DNA from: Colias croceus | Lineage: Eukaryota > Arthropoda > Insecta > Lepidoptera > Pieridae | Assembly (NCBI RefSeq): GCF_905220415.1 | Contig: NC_059568.1 | Span: forward strand, 11,842,001 to 11,906,000 | Reading direction: 5' to 3' | DNA length: 64,000 nt | Shown here: one piece after another, positions 21,782 to 33,543 of the stretch | How positions within the stretch are numbered: the stretch's first letter is position 1 | How the letters are laid out: every line of letters begins with the position of its first letter | Program-made: the position numbers and the translations under genes | Notes under the pieces: model-generated | Told to the model about the DNA's origin: nothing | Seen by the model: the letters and a program-made list of their open reading frames with translations, nothing else | Databases searched by the model: none

Positions 21782-22000
21782 TCTATACTAATATTATAAA
21801 GCTGACGAGTTTGTTTGTTTGTTTGATTGTTTATTTGTTTGTTTGAACGCGCTAATCTCGGGAACTACTGGTCCGATTTGAAAAATTCTTTCGGTGTTAG
21901 ATAGCCCATTTATCGAGGAAGACTATAGGCTATATGTATATCATTACGCTCAGACCAACAGGACCGGAGCAATGCCGGTGAAACCGCGGGGAACAGCTAG
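21782..22000 (+). mobile_element. Helitron-like short element, family A, intact ends
   Basis: 219 bp starting TCTATACTAATATTATAAAG after A and ending GGGAACAGCTAG before T, with a GTTT-rich stretch near the start. It meets the TC...CTAG, A/T-target pattern exactly. Confidence 0.7.
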
Positions 22001-23608
22001 TTACTCATAAAACACCAGCAAACTCGCAGGACAAGATAGGTAACATCATAGGTAACAACATTTGTTCTACGACTTTTGATAATTTGTTAGATTTTATTTT
22101 CATACAAAATATTTTAAAATTTAAATTTAATTAAATATTTTAATTTTCCGTTTGAATATTATAAACTCTACGCGCATCCCAAAGAATACGTAAACATAAG
22201 AAGCGAACGAGAGGGGGAAGGGGGCGTCGCGTCGTCTTTTCGATAATGAATAGAACATAATATAGACTTACAAATGTTAGGAGAGTACAATAAAAGCTTA
22301 AAAAATCATTTAATACATAATAATTTATTGCGTTATGCCAAAAGTAGTGGAACAAATGTTCAATGTTGTTACATAAGACATTAGCTTTCTTGTCCTACGA
22401 GCTGTTTCTGGTGTTTTACTAGTAACCCTGTAGGTATAGCGCGTTTATAACATAGTCGTCTAGCTGTACCTGTTACAAAAATATTTGAAAAAAAAATACC
22501 TTCTTTTGGAGTCCTATAAGACAGCCAGACACTGAAATCTGAACCGCACTATGTGCTCTACAAAAATAATATACATAGGCACAACTTTAAATAATTTTGA
22601 TATATTTAAATTAGAAGATTAAATAGTAAGGTTATCGAATTTCAAAATATATGATATAAAAATTAATATACTGTTACCTACAACTGAAAAAGCGGTCGAC
22701 ACCTACCAAGAGGAATTAACGTTATCACGTGTGACTGGTCGAACCTTTTCTTTCATCTCCTTATAATCCACAGCAAAAGATTTTTTTAACGGAAGTGCAC
22801 TAATTCTGCTGTCTTCAGATTAGTGTTCTTACGTTCAAAACAAACAGGACCTTTTTTTCTTAGCAAGATTCAAGATTTGTCGCGCTCACATTGGCTTGAG
22901 TCAACATTGTGAATGTTACAACATCCGATCATTGATAGATCAATGTACAGTTAGTTTTATGTTAATGTACCTATGTACTATTATTTTTAGTGCAAAATTT
23001 TAACATTACAATACATTGTATTAATTACTTAATGCTGTTAAGTAATTCGTCGTTCGTATTTACGAAAGCATAAGCTTAATGCAAATGGACACGTTATTAT
23101 AAAGAAGAAGAAAACAAAAACACATTTTATTGAGACTAGGTAGGTACTAATTTATTATTTGAAACATAACATCAACTCGCCAATAGATAATCCACAATTG
23201 AATATTGCAGATTACCCTAGTTCGTATAAAAATCTAGAAATTGGTGGATATATATCTCGTATTTGGCTATTGATAAATTGTAAATTTATACTTGGGATAG
23301 GAAAATGAGACTGCCGATGAGCAGTAGGTACTTATTCGGTACTTAAGAATAATAATATAAATAATCAACGCCTATACCTTACATATACCTACTTTGGGTA
23401 TTATCTTAAGTTTATTTAATAAATAAATTTAATTGTTAAAAAGTATCTAAGAAATACCTACCTATATACATACCTACCTACTATAGGTAGTTAGTTACTA
23501 ACTCCCATTACCTATAAACCACTATTCTATATATTTTTTCATAAAATATTATTTTATGAACGAATAGTGATGTCCCAATACCTACATGTATAAGAATTGT
23601 ATTTAAAA
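22001..23608. other. Intergenic, nothing recognised
   Basis: AT-rich. A short ACCTACCTATATACATACCT-like microsatellite lies at about 23454-23490. No gene is supported. Confidence 0.5.
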
Positions 23609-23775
23609 CTAGCGGTCCGCCCCGGCTTCGCCCGTGGTACATGTTTACGCTTTCTCTACATAAGAACCATCCTCGTACTTCAAGGAATATAATAAAAAAA
23701 GAATTATCGAAATCGGTTCAGCCGTTCTCGAGTTATGCGCTTACCAACACATTTTGCGATTCATTTTTATATAAG
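23609..23775 (-). mobile_element. Helitron-like short element, family E
   Basis: Minus-strand 3' end GGCGGACCGCTAG then T. It is the same family as 16854-17023. Confidence 0.6.
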
Positions 23776-23781
23776 TACCTA

Positions 23782-23945
23782 CTAGTGGTTCGCCCCGGCT
23801 TCGCCCGTGGTACCTACATGTTTAAACTATCCTATCTCTCAAGTTGGATCGAACTGCACATGGTGTGCGAATTTTATTATAATCGGTTAAGTGGTTTAGG
23901 AGTCCATTGAGGACAAACATTGTGACACGAGATTTATATATATAT
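23782..23945 (-). mobile_element. Helitron-like short element, family E/B chimera
   Basis: Minus-strand 3' end resembles family E (GGCGAAGCCGGGGCG ... CTAG) but the 5' half matches family B (CTCGTGTCACAATGTTTGTC). It lies back to back with the preceding copy and ends in a TA run. Confidence 0.5.
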
Positions 23946-24459
23946 ATATATTATATAAAAAAGAAGATAAGATAATTAACGAATCCAATTATGTTGCTTA
24001 ATTCACGCAAAATGATCGTAAGAAAAAATAAATGTTTTTTAAAATAGTAAGGTAATAATTTTCAGCAAGTACTTTAAATAGTTACTTAATTAACGAACAC
24101 CTCATACCTATAGCCTGGTTTTAGTTAAGTTGCAGCCTGCAGGAGACCGTACGCTTTATACCTATGTAGAGCCCATGTAGAGTCATAATATGTAACTAGT
24201 GCATTTTCTTTGATAGAGGCTTTATCTTCAGCACTAGATGTATACAGCGTCAGCTGTCTGCTTCAGTGGTTAGCTTAATAATATTAATGTGGTTGCTATA
24301 GTATAATATCACAGGTATAGCGAACAATGCTACGAAGTACGAATCTATGTTCTACGAGAGAACGAGAAAGAATTTATAGGTGTTTTATACATATAATAAA
24401 CATGCAGACATAAAAGCAAATCGCATACCGCAAACAGGCGAGAATATCTTTATTAACTA

Positions 24460-24704
24460 CTAGCATTCCGCCCGCGGCTTCGCCCGAGCAGTCAAAGAAA
24501 AACCCGCTTAGTTCCCGTTCCCGTGGGATTTCCGGGATAAAACCTATATTATGTCCCGGGGTAAAAAGTTGTCTATGTCCTTTCTCAGGTATCAAAATAT
24601 CTCCATACCAAATTTCATGAAAATTGGTTCAGTAGTTAAGGCGTGATTGAGTAACAGACAGACTACAGCCAGAGTAACTTTCGCATTTATAATATTAGTA
24701 TGGA
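24460..24704 (-). mobile_element. Helitron-like short element, family C, intact ends
   Basis: Minus strand: TCCATACTAATATTATAAAT at the start after A, GGGCGGAATGCTAG at the end before T. 245 bp. A relative is at 31190-31419. Confidence 0.65.
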
Positions 24705-25299
24705 TTTGGGTAAAATTCTAACATGTCGAGAATATTTTTTTTTTGCTAAAAAAACACTTAAAACAATATGTCGAATATTTGCTAAACTTTTTAGTTAGAT
24801 AAATTATGAACATACTTATAAGCAAGAATCTTAAAAGTTCTAACCTTCTAACATAATTATGTATAATAAGTTTGTATACATTTTTCAGCAAAGTGTTCGT
24901 TATGAGCCCTCGAATCTAGGTATTTTAACTTCTTTAGAGTTGTAGATCTAAGAGTAGGTAGGTAGGTATAACTTCCTTTTTTTAATAATCTCGCTTGTAG
25001 GTATGGGTTCCGTTTCAAATAATATGTTATCAATTAAAAATATTTGGCATACTATCCGCTAATTATTATTATTGTCTTGTAAAGCTTTCATTTTGATAAG
25101 AAATAATTACAGTCCTTAAGACCTGTAGATAAGCTTTTTGATAATATTATAGAATAAAATTTATAAACGTTGGTTCAAATTAATTTTTTTCACGGCTGAA
25201 TTTAATGTTTTTGTAGTTATACATTTATGCCCGAAAATAATTGACAATTGAGCGTAACAAAGGGTCCAAAAGGGCTGGAAACGAAGGGTAGCATTCAAT
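24705..25299. other. Upstream of croc, nothing recognised
   Basis: AT-rich sequence without repeats or open frames. Enhancers are possible but not recognisable here. Confidence 0.4.
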
Positions 25300-25560
25300 G
25301 TGGTTAAAGCGAGCTTTATTGGCTCCGCCCCCAGCTATTTTCTGGGCGTGTCGGGCGCCGTATTATAATCCCAAGTTTAAACGAGCGAGAGAGATATATG
25401 ACAACAACGAGTTCTAGAAGGGAACAAAAGCTGCGGTGTAGAGGGCGGAGCTTTTTGGATCTCTCTACAACAGCCGGTGTCGCCCACAGTCTCTCATTCG
25501 CCTCTCGTTTAGCGTCCGCTATGTAAACGGCTCTTGTTGTGAATCTAAACAAAATCAGTC
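25300..25560 (+). promoter_or_regulatory. Probable croc promoter region
   Basis: Contains ATTGGCTCCGCCCCC (CCAAT-like plus GC box, 25318-25332), GGGCGTGTCGGGCG, TATTATAATCC (about 25360), a second GC box (GAGGGCGGAGC, 25440) and an arthropod-type initiator TCAGTC at 25555-25560. The initiator lies about 95 bases before the start codon. Confidence 0.5.
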
Positions 25561-25650
25561 AGTCTTCGTTTTGTTGCCGTAACAGTAACACGTCGAGGGG
25601 TTCGTGTTCGGTTTTTGATAATGTTGTGGATGTGAACGTAATTTGCCAAA

Positions 25651-26661
25651 ATGCACGCGTTGTTCGGTGAACAAAGCCCATATGCGTACCGCGGAGGCGC
25701 GACTGGCGGCTACTCCGCGGGTGTGACGCCTTACGCATATGAACAATATCGTTACGGTTACGGTGCTCCTTACCTGCACCCGCATCAGCAACACGTCGGG
25801 ACACCTAAAGACATGGTCAAACCCCCATACTCATACATAGCTCTGATCGCTATGGCTATTCAAAACGCCCCTGATCGGCGGATCACTCTGAATGGAATAT
25901 ACCAATTTATAATGGAACGATTTCCATACTACAGAGAAAATAAGCAAGGTTGGCAAAATTCAATCCGACACAATCTGAGTCTCAATGAATGTTTCGTCAA
26001 AGTGGCGAGAGATGATAAAAAGCCTGGTAAAGGTAGTTATTGGACTTTGGATCCTGATTCTTACAACATGTTCGATAACGGATCATACTTGCGACGGCGG
26101 CGTCGTTTTAAGAAAAAGGACGCTCTAAAGGAGAAAGAGGAAGCGCTAAAGCGACAGCAACAGCTTCAGCAGGCACAGGAAGCCCTTGCTGCACAAGAGG
26201 CGCTCAGTGCGGCAGATGCTCTCGGTCAGCAAAGGGATATTAAACCCGACGTTAAACCGCGAATTTTTGAATGTAGACCTAAACGTGAACCTGGCGCAGA
26301 TTGTGCACGATTTGAGAAACCTAACGACGCGCTTGATGAGTTCAGCGAACCTCGGTTGCCTCCTTCCGCTGTGTACTGTTCACCGCAACCCTACTCACTA
26401 GCTGCAGAAGAATTTCGAGCAGCTACTTCAGGGTGGTACGCAGCCCCCGAGCCACCTGCTGAACAGCTTCCGCCAGCTTTCAGAGATCTCTTCGAACCAC
26501 CGAGCTGTCAACTAGCGGGTTTCCGCAGCGGTTCACCGGTGCCTGACGCTTATCGCGCCTCTCCACCTCCGCACCACCACTACCGTACACCCGCTCCGTC
26601 GTACTACCACCACCAGGCCTGCGTCGCAGCTGCTCCCGCACCCGCTCACAAGTCCTACTGA
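25651..26661 (+). CDS. croc: Forkhead transcription factor FoxC (crocodile)
   Basis: Nuclear winged-helix DNA-binding factor; croc/FoxC acts in head and mesoderm patterning. The 336-residue single coding exon begins MHALFGEQSPYAYR, the FoxC N-terminal signature (Drosophila croc also starts with MH-LF). The forkhead domain spans about residues 55-152: KPPYSYIALIAMAIQNAP, recognition helix WQNSIRHNLSLNECF (101-115) and wing GKGSYWTLDPDSYNMFDNGS followed by a basic RRRRRFKKK nuclear-localisation segment. A short glutamine/alanine-rich helix (165-190) and a proline/histidine/tyrosine-rich tail follow. The start context CCAAAATGCA is favourable. It is shorter than the fly protein, mainly in low-complexity regions. 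Intronless coding regions are usual for FoxC. A splice donor follows 16 bases after the stop. Confidence 0.97.
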   Translation: MHALFGEQSPYAYRGGATGGYSAGVTPYAYEQYRYGYGAPYLHPHQQHVGTPKDMVKPPYSYIALIAMAIQNAPDRRITLNGIYQFIMERFPYYRENKQGWQNSIRHNLSLNECFVKVARDDKKPGKGSYWTLDPDSYNMFDNGSYLRRRRRFKKKDALKEKEEALKRQQQLQQAQEALAAQEALSAADALGQQRDIKPDVKPRIFECRPKREPGADCARFEKPNDALDEFSEPRLPPSAVYCSPQPYSLAAEEFRAATSGWYAAPEPPAEQLPPAFRDLFEPPSCQLAGFRSGSPVPDAYRASPPPHHHYRTPAPSYYHHQACVAAAPAPAHKSY

Positions 26662-27000
26662 GATTTCGCCCTCAGGTAAGAATCTTATTACTTTATTAGC
26701 TATTTGCGAATTTTTTAATGTCCAGTGCAGGCGTCGCGAATCTAGCAGTGCGAGTTGTGTTTGTAGTCGACCCCTGCAGCCGAGGGGTGGATGTTGGAGC
26801 ACTTCGTGACGTGGTTGTGGTTGCAGGAGGCCGGCATCATACGGCGCCGAACGGATTTAGCCGCACGCGTCAGTTCCAACGGATAAATATAGCGCGGTGG
26901 CCGGAGATGCCGTAGAGGCAAGCGGCGGCGCGTCGATAACCACTGTTTACAGATCGGCGGCCGACCCTGCCGCCTCCCGCTCCGTTCACATCTATAGGTA
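26662..27000 (+). other. croc: croc 3' UTR with apparent splice sites
   Basis: CCCTCAG|GTAAGA occurs at 26672-26682, just after the stop. A GC-rich block (26720-26997) follows with possible acceptors (CCAGTGCAG at 26730, GTGGTTGCAG at 26826) and a donor ATAG|GTATGT at 26997. This suggests a spliced 3' UTR or an alternative exon. The reading frames in the block have no recognisable domain. Confidence 0.4.
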
Positions 27001-30000
27001 TGTTCAGTTTTAACACGTGTTTGAAATCCGTAACAATGAATGCTGATGATACTGTGTGAGTATGGGAAGCCTGTGTGTGAGGTTAAACTTCTTGTGTGAT
27101 CTTACGCTCGTAATTTACAAGAGCCGCCGCGGACGGTTGTTTTGATTAGCGCTGGACATACATTATCCATAGAACGTGAAGTATAATTCGTTTGGGATTA
27201 CTTTAAGTATCACTGCTCTGATTTATTTTACACTAAATATGCAATAGCACTATAAAACTAACACCTATAGGTAGCCAAATTAATTTGACTGTCAAATTTA
27301 GTGAATTCCTTATTTTTATTGATTTATCTTGGATTCATCTTTCAATTTGCGTCCAAAATCAAATCGTTTTTGTAAAGTATTTGGCCTGCATTGTAAAGAG
27401 AATTGAAGTTTTTGTAATAGCGCACGAATGAATTTGACCATCTGGTGTCCAAGTGCGCTTGTGTTAAAACAAAATGTTTACAAAAGAATCTGACTAAGAC
27501 AAAATTTTAACAAAAATCACGGAACCGACTGCTGCGAGCATCGAATGTAATGCGATAATTTTATATAATATTAACAAGCAAATACATTTTAAAGTGTGCA
27601 CACAAATAAATTTGGCCAGAACAGTTTATTACAGAGTAGACTAGGGGCTATTACTTCAATGCATCAAACACTTCAGGGAGCATTAAATAACTCGTAAAAC
27701 TTTACGCGGGAGAAGATTTATAAAACACACAAAAACATTCATATACACTTGTTTGATACTTGAATTATAAAAGTGGGATATCAAGCTTTGTTTATTGGCA
27801 TAAAACAATCTCTTGCTTTAGTGGTTTGTTCCGTGCTATAATAAAATTTGTGGCTCGTAAAATCGAGGGACTTACACACTCTTTCTTAGACCTTGTTACA
27901 ACAACTGAAACAAGATGTTACGTCGTAATTTGTCTACAGACATTCAAGTTTTTTGCTTGAATGATTTATTAAATTGACATTGGTACCCAAATTTGATTCA
28001 GAGTATTAGGTATGGTCTTAGGGTATGGTTTATATATTAAATTAAATATTAGATCTTTCAGGACAAATAACGAAATATATATTTTTTTTTGTATTGAAAT
28101 CTGTAAGCAATTAATTGTATTTAAAAGGTAGGTAATTGCAGATTTTTTCTGCAGTTGTAAGACGTATGATATCTTGAATATCTCTGGACTCTGGAGCTTC
28201 ACATTTGAATTTTACTAGACAATGCCGAAAGTTCAAGTGTTTAGAGCATGGAGAACTTACCTTCAGCCCACGGTTAAAACAAGATTCGATTACCTACATC
28301 AACAACATAAATGAGTTTAAGTCCACACATTTTACAAAATTAGTAGACATTATTTTAATACCTACTAATAAAATATAAGAATATTTAATTATTAGTAATA
28401 TTATAATAAGTATTGCTGTTTATAAGAAGTTTTATGGACGGATAATGAATAAAAATATGCATATTTTTAAATATATAAATTTAATAATTTAAAGTTTATA
28501 AAAGAGCTTTTCAACGTTACGAGATAGAGACTTTTACAGGAGACTTAGGTATCAACTACTTATTTATTTCGGCTTTCCGTCTTGCATCCATCAATAGATT
28601 ATTAAATTTATTGTTTTCTAAATTAACAAAGAAACAATTCATTAAAAAAATACATGCAACGTTTTACGAACAATGAAATAATTAGTCAAGTCTTAATCAT
28701 TTTATATTATTTTACCTAGCTATAAGATTTAATTTAAAAGAGACGTATCATATTTTATTTGTTTTAGGTAATAACGGTGGACACAGCGGGAGGTCGACAA
28801 CGAAGAGATGATTTCACAATGCCTATTGAAAAATATGCAATCGAGTGAAAATGAACGATATATTGTTTAGATTCGATCGACTAAGCTTCCTGTAAGGAAT
28901 CCTTTCACGAAGCTTATAATTAGTGCCAGAAGACATATTAATTTGTATATCTGTTGATGAGGTGGATGTTAGATAAATTTGAATTATAAACGAAATAAAT
29001 TGTTTTAAATTTATGCGAGGTAGTTGTGCGTTTTTGATTATATCTTGAGATATCTTGTATGACTCTACATGTAGCGATTGTAACGTTTGAAATTTAGATA
29101 ATTGTAAATGTATATATAAAAAAACTATTATATTCTTAATAATTTAAGGTAGCAGTGTAGTTATTAAATAGTTTAATTACTTTTTCTAGTCTTTTCGGTT
29201 GGATGTATGTAATATAGTATGAATCTTTTCGGGTAGGTACTTCTTTTAGTGTACAGTTCCTTTTAATATTATAATTACTTGAAACTTAAACTACTTACAC
29301 AGTTATCGAATGTTGTTCAATATTATATGACGAAACATATACTTAGTTTCAGTGCATGATAGTTTTTATATTCGTAAACCAGAAGTATTATATGAGCATT
29401 TAAACCATTACCGTGTATTAATAAATCGTATAGATATTGAATGTTTCAGTGAACACTATTTGTTGGGTAAGAAAGCATTTAGTTTACATTATTGCTAAAG
29501 ACTCTTTAGATGTGTCCAAAATTAATAAGTTCAAATTGCAGTATTTTCCATCTCTTCCATCGAATTTATATGTAGTGTGAACTACTATCATTTATTTATC
29601 TATTATAAATGTTTACACCAATATTTTATTTTTAACAATATCATCTCATAATGTCATAAATACGCATATTCCTAACAAATATTTCAGTGTTATTACTTAG
29701 GAATTGTGTATTTCTGATTTATTTTTAAAATTATTGATCTTAACTGCCATTATTATAATTATTATATTAGCCGCGTGGTTGTTTGGCACGCGATACTTAC
29801 TTTATATGTTTTTTTTCTGTGATGATATGATAAAAGTTTCAAAAATATGTACTTAGGTACATAATAAATTAAGCGAACATTTAACACTTTAAACACAATA
29901 TATACTACACAATTTTTTCCTTAGCAGTTAGAATTTTTAATAAAGTATACATTTAATATTCTTTTCCGGTGTATCAAACCTGGTCTGTATTTTAAAATAA

Positions 30001-30286
30001 TCTTATTTTAAAATAAGTTAGGAAACATCATTATTCAACAGTATTCATTAAGGCCGTATTTATAATATTATAGTATTTGTATTACTTGTATCTAAAGTAA
30101 AATTAACTAATGACTTTGTGATATATTATGTTAAACGTGTGTACATAAATGTATTTGCATAATAAATGGTTATTTATATTTAGAATATCAATATGTGTTT
30201 TCTTTAAGATCACAATATCTGCGCCATGCCGTGAGCCGTCGGTAAATAAAGTTGAAGGAGTTTCTCTGCATTTTATAGTATAGGTA
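27001..30286. other. croc downstream region, possible last 3' UTR exon
   Basis: Mostly AT-rich. A consensus acceptor TTTGTTTTAG at 28757-28766 is followed by a moderately GC-rich start (GGTGGACACAGCGGGAGG), a plausible terminal UTR exon. Several AATAAA-type signals follow (for example 29939-29944 and 30161). No coding gene is seen. Confidence 0.35.
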
Positions 30287-30449
30287 CTAGCTGTCCCGCC
30301 TTACTCTAATCACTTAGGGGTATGAAAAATAGATGTTGGCCGATTCTATGACCTACCCGATATGCACAAAAAATTTCATGAGAATCGGTACTGCCATTTT
30401 GGAGGAACATGTTAATTAACATTGTGATACTGGAATTTTATACATTAGA
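30287..30449 (-). mobile_element. Helitron-like short element, family D (diverged)
   Basis: Shares TTAGGGGTATGAAAAATAGA and ATGTTGGCCGATTCT with 3450-3625. The 3' CTAG is kept and a small internal deletion is present. Confidence 0.55.
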
Positions 30450-31189
30450 AGTAGAGAATTTTATACATATACCTACTTAAAATAATTTTTACATGTTACT
30501 AATTATATTATGTCTTGTAAAGGCAACTTTATAAAAGAATGGCAAATAATAGCAAAAAATTACAACAATACTTACCACTACTCTACGTCCTCTATAATAG
30601 GTACTTCTGCTTAAAATTCAAAAAATCTCTTAAAAACTAATTAATTAATTTTAAAGCTATATTATACGCGTTAAAGAAATAATGTAATATTAATATATTT
30701 ATATTATATATTTTAATAAAATCTCTACATAGCCCTTTTTCAAGTTAAATTATTTTGAATGTAGTGATAATTCAGAAAGAAATGCTCATTACGTGAATTT
30801 CGCAAGAATCCAATAAGTCGTAACTGATACATTAAAATATAATATTATGTTCCTAATTTTAAATGGATCAAAAAGAGGTAAAAATAATAGTCAAGTAGGT
30901 AAGCGCTACATAGCGCCCTTAGGTATGAGTTTATTTTCATTAGTAAATAATTGTTAGAAATTAGAAATAATTCTCTCATGATTTAGCTTAAATAATATCA
31001 CTAGTATATTGACTCATCCTCATTTGAAAAATGTTTGAGAAATTTGTACGTGCTGTTATCTACATTTTATTTTGTTAATTATGATAGTTTTATGATACAG
31101 TAAGATATATTTATTACTGTGTTAAAAGTTAAAACTGCGACATAATGAATACGACATCACGACCCCCGGTAGGTATATTTTATTTTAAA
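30450..31189. other. Intergenic, nothing recognised
   Basis: AT-rich, no repeats or genes seen. Confidence 0.45.
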
Positions 31190-31419
31190 CTAGCATTCCG
31201 CCAGCGGCTTCGCCCGCGTTTTCAAAGAAAAATCCGCATAGTTCCCGTTCCCCTGGGATTTCCGGGATAAAACCTGTGTCCTGAGATGTGTTAATCCAAG
31301 TTACCCTATGTATGTGTGTTAAATTTCATTGTAATCCGTTCAGTAGTATTTGCGTGAAAGAGTTACAAACACACGAATACACATCCTCACAAACTTTCGC
31401 ATTTAGAATATTAGTAGGA
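31190..31419 (-). mobile_element. Helitron-like short element, family C
   Basis: Minus strand TCCTACTAATATTCTAAATG to GGCGGAATGCTAG, flanked by A and T; relative of 24460-24704. Confidence 0.62.
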
Positions 31420-33458
31420 TATTAAAATAATGAACTTATAGTTGTCGAAGTTCGAGCACGTTCGTACCCAGGATACGAGAGTCAAGGATGTTCTCTGAAA
31501 ACTTCCAATCTTTTCCGTAATCTTTTGAATTTTTATAACACATAATGAACAAACGAAAGTAAAGGAATTAACTAAGTAGCACAAACAAAATGAATGATTT
31601 CGTTACTAGTATGAATAAGTATAGATGGGATAAGTATAACATAATATATTTGACAAACCGTTGAATAAGGAGATTTTTTGCAATGATTTATGAAAATACT
31701 ATGAATAAAATAGGCAGTCACGTGGAATCGAAGATCATGAAGAAAACACCTACAATAGATGTGTGTACGTAACTAAATAATTTTTCGTAGTTACTAAAGC
31801 TTAACATCACCGATGATTTAATCGTGATGATATCATAATCAACTAAGATAAAGGTATATATTTAGATATGATTGAGATCAATTGTAAAGTTTCTATCATT
31901 CTTTCATCTTGTTTTGTTTCTGTTTTGACGCACAAAAAATGTGTTTGAGGTGGTTTGAGAAGTTCAGGAAAATTTACCATTTACTTAAGCAGATACATAA
32001 TAAAAAATGAAAATAACTTTTAAATTCATTTTGAGGAAGGGAATATAAAACAAAAAACTTTAAATTAGCAAGTTATGTTATACATATTATATATAGTTTA
32101 TTATGTCCTTCTAATTCTAAATACCATATGTGTGTAGACTATGAATCAATTTAATATGTTTTTATTAGAACACAAATACGTTTAACAAACATTGATAAGC
32201 CACTTCTAATGACGACGCTCACGTTTAAAAAAAAAGAAACAAAAAACTTAAATGCGCATATTTAATCACCACAATTCGATCTGTTGAGTAGTGGCTCTTC
32301 AGCGTTGATTTAGACCTTGCATTCCGATGCTAACTAAAAAATTCAAGTGGCGATTCAAGGAGCCATAGTCCATAGTAACAATAAAGGTACACCAGCTCGA
32401 TAGACCCCTGTGTTGATTGGATATTTTATAGAATACGTAGCTCATGTGCACATGTTCGGGCTCAAGATAAATTGGATTTATGCGTTAGTCAACTGAAGAG
32501 GTTCTTTCTGTCAGTTAGTGGCATATTCTTCATTAAATGGTCGCCACCCACGATACAATTGTCGTCGTCATCCCTGTATTAATTTCAATTATATCATATT
32601 CGATATTATAGAGGTGTAAAACATGTCTGATTGTTGTTTTTTTTTTATAATTTTTACTTATAATAGATTTGGTGGAAATGTAAAATGAAAGCTCTTGTAT
32701 TTTTGTGTCATCTATACATATAATAAAATCGTAGGGAAGTCAAAACTGTACATTGAATATTTTTTTAAAAGAATACATAATCCATGATCTATAATCGATA
32801 TAGAAGCCAAAAACATAGTTTTTAGAATTTTTGTCTGTTTGTCTGTTTGTCTGTATGTATTTCCTTGCTAATCTCAGAAAGTACTGAATAGATTTACTTC
32901 AAATTTTGCATGAATATTCCTTAGAGGTTGGGTGAGGATAGTTTATACATATTATCATGATATCACCTTCGGGGGAGGAGCAGTGAACCTTTATTTTTCT
33001 TACATATTACGTGTACTACGACAGCGTACAATCTAAAGACTCATGTTTCAATGTTGGTTTCGAGTAAGCCATGCTATGCCATCGATCTAGCTTTACAAAA
33101 TAAAAACTATGTCATTTACGTAATTTGGGCAGAGAAACAGTTTAATGAATTTAGTAGTATAATAAAGACAAATTTGAAACAGCGCCATCTATGAGATTTC
33201 GTAAAAATCAAATCAATTTACATGTTAACACTACTGAACATACTGTTGAAAATTAATAATTTAAATATAATCATGTTATTTATTTAACTCTTTAACCCAT
33301 ATCTTCCCTTCCCTATAAGGTGCGCTTATATTTCGTGTGAATATACTACATTTTTAAAAGTGAGGGTAGGTAGATGTTTATTATTTTAACCATTACAATT
33401 AATCTAACATTGATTGTGTTCATTGGTTACATTTTTAAAATCTTCGAGTTTTATAAAT
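31420..33458. other. Intergenic with a Helitron-like fragment
   Basis: A sequence opening TCTATACATATAATAAAATC (about 32711) followed by TTTTTGTCTGTTTGTCTG and a CTCAGAAAGTACTGAATAG segment (to about 33000) looks like the 5' part of a rolling-circle or LINE-derived repeat. The remainder is featureless. Confidence 0.4.
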
Positions 33459-33543
33459 TTATAAAGAATAGAAAAAATTCGATCACGAGGCGGGACTCAA
33501 ACCCGCATAATTTCGTGATCGAATGTTTCTATTCTTTATAAAT
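33459..33543. repeat. Hairpin enclosing a tRNA-T-arm-like loop
   Basis: Arms TTTATAAAGAATAGAAA... and its complement (33511-33542) enclose, on the minus strand, GCGGG-TTTGAGT-CCCGC (33490-33506), a perfect 5-bp stem with a 7-base loop close to a tRNA T-arm/B box. No complete tRNA can be drawn. It may be a tRNA-derived foldback. Confidence 0.6.

Noticed and set aside
33490..33506. tRNA gene
   Set aside because: Only a T-arm-like stem-loop; no D-arm, anticodon arm or proper acceptor stem.
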